From: Hortaea werneckii
Taxonomy: Eukaryota > Ascomycota > Dothideomycetes > Mycosphaerellales > Teratosphaeriaceae
Assembly: GCA_037044905.1 (NCBI GenBank)
Contig: JBAOKB010000074.1
Coordinates: 62,001 to 126,000 of the forward strand
Reading direction: 5' to 3'
Length of the DNA: 64,000 nucleotides
Shown here: one piece after another, positions 56,766 to 64,000 of the stretch
Layout of the letters: every line of letters begins with the position of its first letter
How positions within the stretch are numbered: the stretch's first letter is position 1
Position numbers and translations under genes: made by a program
The notes under the pieces: model-generated
Databases searched by the model: none
What the model was told of the DNA's origin: nothing
What the model saw: the letters and a program-made list of their open reading frames with translations, nothing else

Positions 56766-57160
56766 ATGTCGAAGCCCGCCACAAACAAAAGAAAACCGCT
56801 ACCGCGAGTACGACCGCTTCAAGTCCCCCACCATCCACACCCATCCCTCACCCACTTCTTCCGCTCCATCTCCTCGCGACAGCTGTGGAAAGGCGTGGTC
56901 GGGAGCCCGCAGATGCAGGTCCAGGGTTGGGGAGGGTTTCTGGAGTGTTGCGGAGGAGAAGTGAGCGCGTGTCGGTGGTTGAAAGGGTAAGTAGTTGAGT
57001 GGGAAAGGAAATGGGCGGTGGGGGGACGTTTAGGTTGATGGGGTTTACCTGCGGAGAGGATGCGCGATCAGCGTCGGTGGAACGGGGGAAGATGGATGGG
57101 GCGGTGAGGGGAGGGGGGCATGTGATGGAATGGGTGGTGGACCCGAGGCAGAGATCGTAA
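56766..57160 (+). CDS. Candidate small spliced gene, unknown
   Basis: ATG at 56766, exon 56766-56986, intron 56987-57033 (47 nt, donor GTAAGT, acceptor TTTAG), exon 57034-57160; 115 aa in frame. The protein contains SLTHFFRSISSRQLWKGVVG, a Cys pair GFLECCGGE and a C-terminal GGGHVMEWVVDPRQRS. The strong donor and exact in-frame junction are the main support. Before the HPSL segment a +1 frame reads NRYREYDRFKSPT, which looks more protein-like, so an indel near 56800-56830 may exist here too. No family recognised; small, basic and perhaps mitochondrial, which is a guess. It converges on the DUF7730-like gene with 74 nt between the stops. Confidence 0.4.
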
Positions 57161-57234
57161 AAGGCAACAGGCATAGAAGGGAAGGGGGGAAGGATGGCAG
57201 AAGAAGGAAAAGAAAGAAAGAAAGAAAGAAAGGC

Positions 57235-58531
57235 TCACATCAACCTCTCCCTCAAACACTCCCAAAACTCCTGCACCTTCTCCTGATCCCAAGGCTTCAC
57301 GACCTTCTTCTCATCCTTACACACCAGAGCCAAGCGCCCAAACTCGAGCAAATCCACCCCGGCATCCTTGCCTCCCCCATCTTTCCCCTCCCCCTTCGCC
57401 TTCCCGCCCAGCGCCTCAAAAAACTTATACGCATCCGCATAAAACATCTTCGCCGCCTTCGCCGGATCGGCCGGCTCACTCCCACAGTACACCCCCGAAT
57501 CGATGCGCAGACGAGCCAGATTCTGCGCTTCGGCTAGGAAGTGCATGGCGTTGCGCGAGGTGGTTTTGATGTAGGATTTGATTTCTAGGGAGTGCAGACG
57601 CGGACGGATGGAGGTGGGGATTTGGGACAGGAAGTCGAGGAGGGTGGTCGTGGATTCGAATTTGAGGGTGTGGGCGTAAAAGATGGGGAGGGCTTCGTTG
57701 TGGACCTGCGAAGTGAGGGGTTAGGAGGGAGGGGTTTGGAGAGGAGATTGGTTTGGAGGGAAAGGAGGGGAAAGGAGGGGAGGGGAGGGGTTGGGAGGGG
57801 TTGGGAACGGGGGGAAGGGATTTGCTGCGTGCGAGTGATGGGTGATGCGTACCTCTTTGTTGACGGCCAGAAGCCCAACCCGGGTCTTACTGCCTTCGGC
57901 AAAAGTCTTAGCATAGATCTCCTTGTTGGCTCGCTTGCCATCGAGCACGATCGTTTCGCCGACAACGCCCTTCTGCGCGAAATAGTACTCGTAAACGCGG
58001 GCTTGGATCTCCTTGGTCAGCTTCAGGAATTCGAAAGCCTTGGCCGGGCGGATGATGATGGCTTGGTGGCCTTCGTGGGGACCTTCGGTAAGCATGACCT
58101 GAGAAAACAGATGCATTAGCCATGTTCTTCTAGAGTGGCGGAAACAGGGGTGGCAATTGCTGGAAGCGCTTACATTCTTCAGCAAGGTGAAGCTGGCCGA
58201 CGAGTCGAGCTTCAACACGTGCCCGAACCCGCCGGTCTTCTTGACTTTGGCCTGAATCGAGTCGCCTTCGAAGGAGACTTCGACCGGTGTGGCGTCGCCA
58301 GTGTTGTCCTTGGTCAACTGCTTGTAGGTCGGAGGCTCTTTAGCTTTCTTCGGAGTGGCCTTCGAAGGGGTCGGCTTTGAAGGGGTTGGTTTCGTAGGCG
58401 TGGAATTGGGTTTAGCCTTAGCCTTTTGCTTTGGCGGCTCGGGCGTGACCTCTTTGGCCTTCTGCGCATGGTCAGTGTTGCTTGTATCGATGGAGTAGGA
58501 GTCACTGTACCTTTGACCCTTTTGGAGGCAT
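57235..58531 (-). CDS. DUF7730-like protein
   Basis: Four exons (58531-58511, 58461-58174, 58098-57853, 57705-57235) give 341 aa; all junctions are in phase 0. The first exon encodes only MPPKGSK. A Lys/Pro/Thr-rich N-terminal tail with TPSKPTPSK repeats resembles a nuclear or DNA-binding tail. The body has FEFLKLTKEIQARVYEYYFAQ (an F-box-like LPxExRxxIYxxx pattern) and LLAVNKE|VHNEALPIFYAHTLKFES, with RPRLHSLEI further on. This combination is typical of DUF7730/F-box-like proteins that are multiplied in Dothideomycetes and other Pezizomycotina. Function unknown; members are often guessed to be substrate adaptors. No frame breaks seen. Confidence 0.85.
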
Positions 58532-59627
58532 CTTGCTGCCTGCTACTGATTGAGGGGTAGTCGGAGTTGAGTGAAAGGAGGCTAGGGTAGGTTGCAGTAG
58601 TTAATGTCTACTGACGATCGAACTTGGAGAAAAAGGATAGGTCATATGTGGTAATAAGAGGTCTGAAGCTGTGAAAGTCGATATCACATGGTCCAAGCTA
58701 AGTTCATGTGAGGACTTGAGCCCACGAGATTGAGGCAGGAGCGACTGGCCTTGATCCGACGTGTGAAGTAAGGCTCACCCTAGGCGTAATCAAGATCCGG
58801 GTTTTGTCTAAACTGAAGTGTGAAAGGCTTACATTGAGGTCACGATCACATGTACAGCATGTAAATCTGGGTCCCTGGCCTTGTTTACCTTTATACGCTC
58901 CATGTAAGGTGTTTGAGAGATATCACGCTACAAACGTGCGCTTATCGAAGGCATCAGGCGGATGCACATTGAGATCGTGAATACGCCTTGCCAGCTGACC
59001 CGCAGGAATCTGAGGTGGCTCTCATTATTCGCTGCGGATCCTGATACATTGCAAATGGAGATTAGTCCCTACACCATGCAGCTAGATTCTTCGGTCCCAA
59101 TGCTTGCAGTCGGTCTGACGTAGGATCGGATAGCGCATGCCAGTGCTTGTAGCCATCAACCATATATTACAATGCGAGATCCCTGTGCACTCCTTCATGA
59201 TCATGACTTTTCATCAGTCTTGCTTTCAAGGCTTTCGAAGCATAATATCTTACTCGTTGGCGAGGCATCATCCGGTATCGTCAATGGCAATCTTTCTTCG
59301 TCTACTCGCTCTTTGGGTGGCACAGTTCATTGATGGACTTCATATCCTCGTCTGATCACATTGAATATGAGGCGGGTCATACAAGTTTTGGTTCTTTGTT
59401 TTTCGCTGTGATAGAAGAGGTACGCACACGCGAGCCGTATCTTGCTGAAGATGGTGAAGTGATGTCGTTTGTCTATGCGATTGTGGATCCGACGCGGGCT
59501 GGTTTCCGCTTGGCGAAGCTCCCTCGAAGCTCGCGTTCCCATACGCGTTGACGAGTGTCGGGCATCCTTTCAAGCAGCACACTCTTCTACACGGCGTCAC
59601 AGGGAGAACACATCGCACACAATTGCC
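58532..59627. promoter_or_regulatory. Divergent intergenic region, DUF7730-like / SDC1
   Basis: 1.1 kb between two start codons, of ordinary composition and without long homopolymers. Short frames near 59137-59550 have no recognisable content. Nothing else seen. Confidence 0.4.
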
Positions 59628-60259
59628 ATGGCGGATCAGCAGCTACAGAACGGGACATCGTCCACGAACATGGACGTGGAGATGAAAGAGGAGCATGCAC
59701 CTACCGTATGTAAACCATGCGAGCTTGCATCAGAGCAACACCCCACTAACACAGTTACAAGACCAACATGAACAACATCGCCGAAGCGAACCCTCCAACT
59801 CAGCCCACGACCACCGCGCAACCAGAGCAGCTTTCCAGCATCCGACCCGCGCAACCACCAGCCGCTCAGACTCCGCCGGCCACGTCAGGCGCTTCCGCCA
59901 GACCTTCCTCAATGCCTCCTCAGCCATCCACACGCCCTGAAAAGCCAGTCGCACATGGTGGGCCTACGAGACAATACCTCAACTCCAACATCACCCCACA
60001 TTTGCTCGAGGGTATGAAGCATCTCGCTATGTACGAGCCGGAGAAGCCACTACTGTGGCTGTCCGACTTCTTGAGAGAAAGGAGCAAGGAAGTCGAGGGC
60101 GGTAGATATCCGAGGCTTGCTCAGATGCGACGGCGTAGGAAACAACATGGCTACATCCAGGAGAATGCGGCTTGCGCGAGGCGTTCGGAAGGAATGATAG
60201 GTAAAAGTGCTGCTTTACAATACGATACCCACACGGCAAAGCTTTTAGGAGTCAAATGA
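59628..60259 (+). CDS. SDC1: COMPASS subunit SDC1 (Dpy-30 motif)
   Basis: Two exons (59628-59705, 59762-60259) with a 56-nt intron (CACTAAC branch site) give 191 aa. The N-terminal half is Pro/Thr/Ala-rich and disordered. The Dpy-30 motif is clear: RQYLNSNITPHLLEGMKHL followed by EPEKPLLWLSDFLRERSKE. This helical hairpin dimerises and docks Ash2/Bre2 in COMPASS, the histone H3 lysine-4 methyltransferase complex, in the nucleus. The region after the motif (YPRLAQMRRRRKQHG onward) is unusual for the family. A possible alternative ending uses a donor at GTAGAT right after KEVEGG (about 60101), so the last about 50 residues are uncertain. Confidence 0.88.
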
Positions 60260-60496
60260 CACGGGAATGCACATGTAATTGATCAACGACATCAAATTGT
60301 TCGCTGGCAATTATTGAAAGGACGTTCCTTACATCTGGTGAATGGCACGTCCATGCTGCTTGTGCATGTGGCTAGCAGGTGAATGGTGGCCTTTCACACT
60401 TATCAGTATCTGCTGTCTTTTGGCGACTATCCTTACTAGCCAATCGGCACATGGACTTTCTGGTCGTCCACAAAGCGGGCAGCAAATTCGGTTTCG

Positions 60497-60516
60497 GTAC
60501 CTACCTAGGTAGGTAC
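60497..60516. repeat. Perfect 20-bp palindrome
   Basis: GTACCTACCTAGGTAGGTAC reads the same on both strands. The flanking bases do not extend it. It is composed of the CCTAC/GTAGG word also seen in the TACC-rich stretch near 41515-41540. Confidence 0.9.
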
Positions 60517-61109
60517 TTGCGATTCGACACTGGCCGATTTGGACTGTTCCGATACAGCGCTGGTTCGTTCCGAACGGACGGCAAAATGGTGAAACAGCCA
60601 GGAACCATGCGACAACCACGGCAGAACATCTATGGGGCATTTCCCACCCGACCAACGCCCATGACTTCGTCAGGTTCAATTTCGGGACGTCGGGTGGATT
60701 TGATCGGGGGGTCGGTCGGTCCTCCAAGAGGTCCGTGCGCGGCTTGGGATTGTCGTTTATCGTCGCTCAGGATCGCAAAACAGATTTGCGAAGAGGCTAG
60801 GCAGCCGATGCCGCAGCATACATAAAGGTGACTGTGTGGCCGCCGTGCGCTCTCTCGCAGGGCCTTAGCATCTTCACGCCGTTTGCCACCAGATCTAAAA
60901 CCAAGCACACGCACCCACGATGTTGGCAATCAAGATAAACCGCTTTTTCCGGAAGGACGGTCGATCTTCCACCGCTGGAAAGAAGCGTTGTGTTTCCAGG
61001 CAGTATATCAGATGTACCTGCGACGAAGACGTCCCCGTTAAGCCATGCCTTTGGTATCATTTCTCTGATGCTCCCAAATGAGTGCCATCACGCAACGAGA
61101 AGAATATCT

Positions 61110-61161
61110 TTCGACAAACCTTGGAACGATATTTCCGTCGATCTGGTCGGTCCCATGCCAT
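61110..61161 (+). pseudogene. Possible Ty3/gypsy integrase fragment
   Basis: About 17 codons resembling the integrase-core entry (PWNDISVDLVGPMP, including the first catalytic-type Asp). The frame stops at 61207 and downstream frames show no further integrase motifs. It could be a worn relic or chance similarity. No function is implied. Confidence 0.25.
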
Positions 61162-61553
61162 TTGTATGTGTATGCAGTTGTCATATGCCTACCTTGTCAG
61201 TAATCTGACCGAATGATAGACCAATCATTCACATTTCGATGACACCTGACTGGATTGACGTGACATAAGACCAAACGGCCTCCGAGGACGACGATATTGG
61301 ACGTAGCCAGTCCAACGATTGCCTTGATGGTATGGCGACAAGTACAAGCTCTGTGATTCGCAGACTGCCAGACAAGGCCTTCGACACAACATGAGTGCAA
61401 CATCTACAGCGAGATTGAGAGTACGAGAGTACACTGCCTGGCGGAAGGAAACAGCTGCGAGAGTACGCCGCGGAGATGAAAGTGTGGCGACTTTTGAAGG
61501 CCAATATACGTCCTTCCGTGGGACAATCGAGTTTAGTGCAACAAGCCCTCAGA

Positions 61554-62393
61554 CTACTTCTTCCGAGCAACCGCTCTTAATCTAACATAACCTATCCACC
61601 TCGAACCATCCTCCTCCCGCGTAATGATGCTCTCCAGAACATCACCAACCTCCTTCAAAACCCCCTCCCTCTTCCCCTCATCCACAGCCTCTAAAAACCG
61701 CGCCCCCATCAACCTCAACCACCCTTCAATCCCACCCGACCCATCCTGCGTCTCAGGATTAAGCTTCGTAGGCCTATACTCACTCTCACACTTCACCACC
61801 TCAAACCCCGCCTGCCCCAGCATCTGCCGCATCCACTCCACACTAGGAAAGAACCACGGACACGCCTCCCTAGCTTCCTCGATCGAAAGTCCCGCATGCA
61901 CTAGCGCAGCGGTAAACGCGGCCTGGATCTCCGCTACATTCCCCTTCCCACCCATCTCGAAGACGAAGGAACCTCCAGGTTTCAACGCGCAGTGGATTTC
62001 GCGGAAAACATTTTCCCTCGTGGCAGAGGGGCGGAGGATCCAGTGCAGAGCCGCGTTACTGAAGACTTTGTCCCAAGTCCCTTCTCCGACGGCGTCTGAG
62101 GACGCGGAGAGGGCGGTGCAGTCCTGTAGGCGGTAGGAGCAGTTGGTTGAGCTGTGGGTTTGGTTGGCGGTGGCTATGAAGGAGTGTGAGGCGTCGAGGC
62201 CGAGGACTTGGCCTTGGGTTGTCGCTTGCGCGATTTGGGAGGTTAATTGTCCGTCGCCGCATCCGATGTCCAGGATCCGATCCGTGGGTTGGATGTCGAG
62301 GTATGAGAGGACGGTGGTGGTGAGTTTGGGGACGAAGGAGGCGGCGGATTGGTATTTGGCGGATGTCCAGTGGTCTTGGGTGGTTGTTGGCAT
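61554..62393 (-). CDS. SAM-dependent methyltransferase, trans-aconitate-type
   Basis: Intronless, 279 aa, starting MPTTTQDHWTSAKYQS; an upstream in-frame Met would add 18 residues that do not fit. Class I methyltransferase motifs: motif I ILDIGCGDGQLTSQIA, motif II VLGLDAS, and WDKVFSNAALHWI as the post-II region, then LKPGGSFVFEMGG. The order and the NAALHW signature match the trans-aconitate methyltransferase-like group. Likely cytosolic, methylating a small carboxylic acid or related metabolite; the substrate is not predictable. No frame breaks. No biosynthetic partner genes next to it. Confidence 0.88.
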   Translation of the reverse strand: MPTTTQDHWTSAKYQSAASFVPKLTTTVLSYLDIQPTDRILDIGCGDGQLTSQIAQATTQGQVLGLDASHSFIATANQTHSSTNCSYRLQDCTALSASSDAVGEGTWDKVFSNAALHWILRPSATRENVFREIHCALKPGGSFVFEMGGKGNVAEIQAAFTAALVHAGLSIEEAREACPWFFPSVEWMRQMLGQAGFEVVKCESEYRPTKLNPETQDGSGGIEGWLRLMGARFLEAVDEGKREGVLKEVGDVLESIITREEDGSRWIGYVRLRAVARKK

Positions 62394-62958
62394 GGTGGAG
62401 TGGTACTTGAATATGTCAACCTTGGATTGTAAATGGTGTAGATGCACTGGAAAGCGGAATAGTTATGAGCGTGAGCTTGAATGGAAGTGTTGTGGAGGCA
62501 TGTATGTTCGCATCCTTTCATGTATATAGCTCTGGGGCATGTCGGGCAAGCTAGCGTAGGTCCAATCGAAGCTCCGATATCGGCAGGGCAACGCGAAGGC
62601 AAGTAGCTGTCTGTCTGCGAGGTCCGCGAAACGACTACCTACGCATTGCTGGGTAATTCGTGCATAATGCATCCAGTCGTTTGCCTCCAGGTGGTACATT
62701 GAACATTGAAAGGTAAATTCAAAGGAAGGTTTTAGATCTTCAGGATGACGATAAGGTGTCTGCAAGGTCTAGGAAATTTTCAAAGGTATCCGCCCCTTTG
62801 CCGTCAGGGCCATGATAGTTGACTATGTCCAAAAGAAGAAGCTTCAATATCGGCGGCACAGTGAGAAGACGCCGCGAGGTCCGTGAAACGAACATTGACA
62901 CTAGTACTTCACGTATTACACATCTAGTCCTTTGTAGAGTCCTTAGCTCTCACATCAT
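62394..62958. other. Intergenic, no gene recognised
   Basis: 565 nt between the methyltransferase start and the 3' end of the DUF6536-like gene. Ordinary composition; should contain the methyltransferase promoter. Nothing else seen. Confidence 0.45.
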
Positions 62959-64000
62959 TCATTGATCATCAGAGCTGCTGTCGTACGGCCTCCTCGCTGT
63001 ACCAGCGTACTTACGGCCAGGTGTCAAGTCGTGTACCTCTTGGCTCGTAAAACAGCAATGGCCGACTTCATCCGTTCCTTCGCTACGAACCTCACCCCAT
63101 TGCACCGGCAAGAAAGCCGCATCGATATCGTCTTTCGGTCTGTGGGCCGCCGCAGCTAGGGCGACACTGCATGATCCGGCAACGGGTATGTGGCTCGCGA
63201 ACTTCCTAAAACCGCATGCCAAGGGCAGCGATAAGCATTGCCGTACCAAGAAGAATGGCCAGTAAAATGGGAAGGCACGAATATCCGACTTCAGAACGAT
63301 CTTCTGAGCCGTCGCTCCGGCCCTTGTAATCCGTCGAGCTGATCCTGGCAAGGAAGAGGCTCTGCGAAATCAGCCAGTGGAGTGTCGTTGACGCGATGAG
63401 TAGTGGTGCGGCGTATCGAAAAGGCAGTTGCAAATAATACGTGGAACCTACGTAACATTAGTATACCGGTCGGTGGATGTCGAAAGCAGAAATGACTTAC
63501 GCTGCTGGCCATGCGGAGTCGTTACTCGCAGTTTTCTTCCTGTCTACCAAGCCATATTTGCTGTATTCATGAGCGAGACACATGCAAGTAAACAGTCCGT
63601 TGTATATCAGAGATAAGGCTCACGATGGCTTGTGGCAGATTTGCGAGCAAAACGGAGAGCACAAGGCCTGCAGAACCAAGCTGAGGTAGACCTATATCAA
63701 TAAGTGCCCGTGAATCAACAGACCCGAAGCCTGACTTGAATGCGATGGAAGCACTGGTCCTGGACCGCACTTGCCTGGAGCCCTGGGTCAACAAATAGAT
63801 CGTCAAAACGAGCGCTCCAAGACAGAGGCCTATTGTCATACACCACTGCGTAACACTTGCAGCTGCGAACCAACGGCGTCGCAATGAAGCACGAAAGGTG
63901 ACAGGTTCTGGCTTTGTGTTGGGTCGGCATGTGTGAGGATATCGTGTCAACAACCTCCAGCGCATTGGACCTCGCTTCAGGTCTGCGATTTTCCCATCAA
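62959..64000 (-). CDS. DUF6536-like polytopic membrane protein, 5' part beyond the window, frame breaks
   Basis: The minus-strand frame is open to the right edge, so only the C-terminal part is present. Recognisable segments: GFGSVDSRALIDIGLPQLG, VLLANLPQAIVS, YNGLFTCMCLAHEYSKYGL, TTPHGQQ|RSTYYLQLPFRYAAPLL (joined over a 53-nt intron, 63448-63500), TTLHWLISQSLFL and HIPVAGSCSVALAAAAHRPKDD, then a hydrophilic tail. This order matches a widespread, uncharacterised family of multi-pass membrane proteins in Pezizomycotina. Three single-base breaks separate the segments: near 63613-63617, in A4 (plus-strand T4) 63532-63535, and in T4 (plus-strand A4) 63208-63211; the last two need one base fewer. 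Either sequence errors, as in neighbouring genes, or a pseudogene; the family is not essential, so the latter is harder to exclude here. Confidence 0.75.

Larger units (their letters stand above)
60260..61553. other. Gene-poor region with palindrome and retroelement-like scrap
   Basis: 1.3 kb without a credible gene. Holds a perfect 20-bp palindrome at 60497-60516 and, near 61108-61161, a frame reading SFDKPWNDISVDLVGPMP, similar to the PW.DI..D..GPLP segment at the start of Ty3/gypsy-type integrase cores. No flanking retroelement domains or LTRs seen. Confidence 0.4.

Noticed and set aside
60379..60825. 148-codon open frame on the plus strand
   Set aside because: No domain, crosses the 20-bp palindrome and has no supporting splice or homology signal.

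Overview
The window is nuclear DNA from a filamentous ascomycete (Pezizomycotina). A Dothideomycete-like fungus is my best guess, from gene content only. Genes are closely packed on both strands. Introns are short (about 46-75 nt, a few to 196 nt) with GT..AG ends and CTAAC/CTGAC-like branch sites. The gene set is typical of such fungi: secreted GH51 and GH16 enzymes, an MFS exporter, a hybrid histidine kinase, a DUF7730-like protein and a DUF6536-like membrane protein. I assembled exons by hand, checking splice sites and reading frame. No CRISPR array, rRNA, convincing tRNA or intact mobile element is visible.

Layout. 1-9 kb: a secreted GPI-type orphan, an NmrA-like oxidoreductase, a five-exon MFS transporter and a seven-exon GH51 alpha-L-arabinofuranosidase. 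9.6-21 kb: housekeeping genes SIN3 (histone deacetylase scaffold), FCY1 (cytosine deaminase), HEM12 (uroporphyrinogen decarboxylase) and MSH1 (mitochondrial MutS). 21-26 kb: a predicted mitochondrial protein of unknown role, an unrecognised protein, an OPA3-like protein and a CDC26-like anaphase-promoting-complex subunit. 26-34 kb: a gene-poor 2 kb stretch, a large secreted GH16 glucanase with three Apple/PAN-like modules, a small CBS-domain protein and a ZIP zinc transporter. 34.7-64 kb: MEX67 (mRNA export), the SF3B1/HSH155 splicing factor, a WSS1-type DNA-protein-crosslink protease, a PAS hybrid histidine kinase, an O-fucosyltransferase-like protein, a RING membrane protein, PEX13 (peroxisome import), a candidate small gene, a DUF7730-like protein, SDC1 (COMPASS subunit with Dpy-30 motif), a SAM methyltransferase and the truncated DUF6536-like gene at the right edge.

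The most important observation concerns reading-frame integrity. From about 36.5 kb to the right end, seven otherwise well-conserved genes (MEX67, SF3B1, the histidine kinase, the fucosyltransferase, the RING protein, PEX13, DUF6536) carry single-base frame breaks, many of them in short homopolymers. Genes left of that point, including 3-5 kb genes such as SIN3, MSH1 and the GH16 gene, have none that I can see. The broken genes include ones that are essential in yeast, and in SF3B1, PEX13 and the fucosyltransferase gains and losses cancel in net length. Homopolymer-type sequence or assembly error is therefore far likelier than pseudogenisation. The same half holds all the very long homopolymers (up to C29).

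Functional themes: nuclear gene expression (SIN3, SDC1, SF3B1, MEX67), mitochondrial and peroxisomal upkeep (MSH1, OPA3-like, PEX13, HEM12), plant cell-wall breakdown (GH51, GH16), transport (MFS, ZIP) and signalling (histidine kinase). I found no operon-like or novel multi-gene system. The best unknowns are the mitochondrial protein beside MSH1, the 318-aa protein beside it, the GPI-type orphan, the modular GH16 protein and the candidate small spliced gene at 56.8-57.2 kb.
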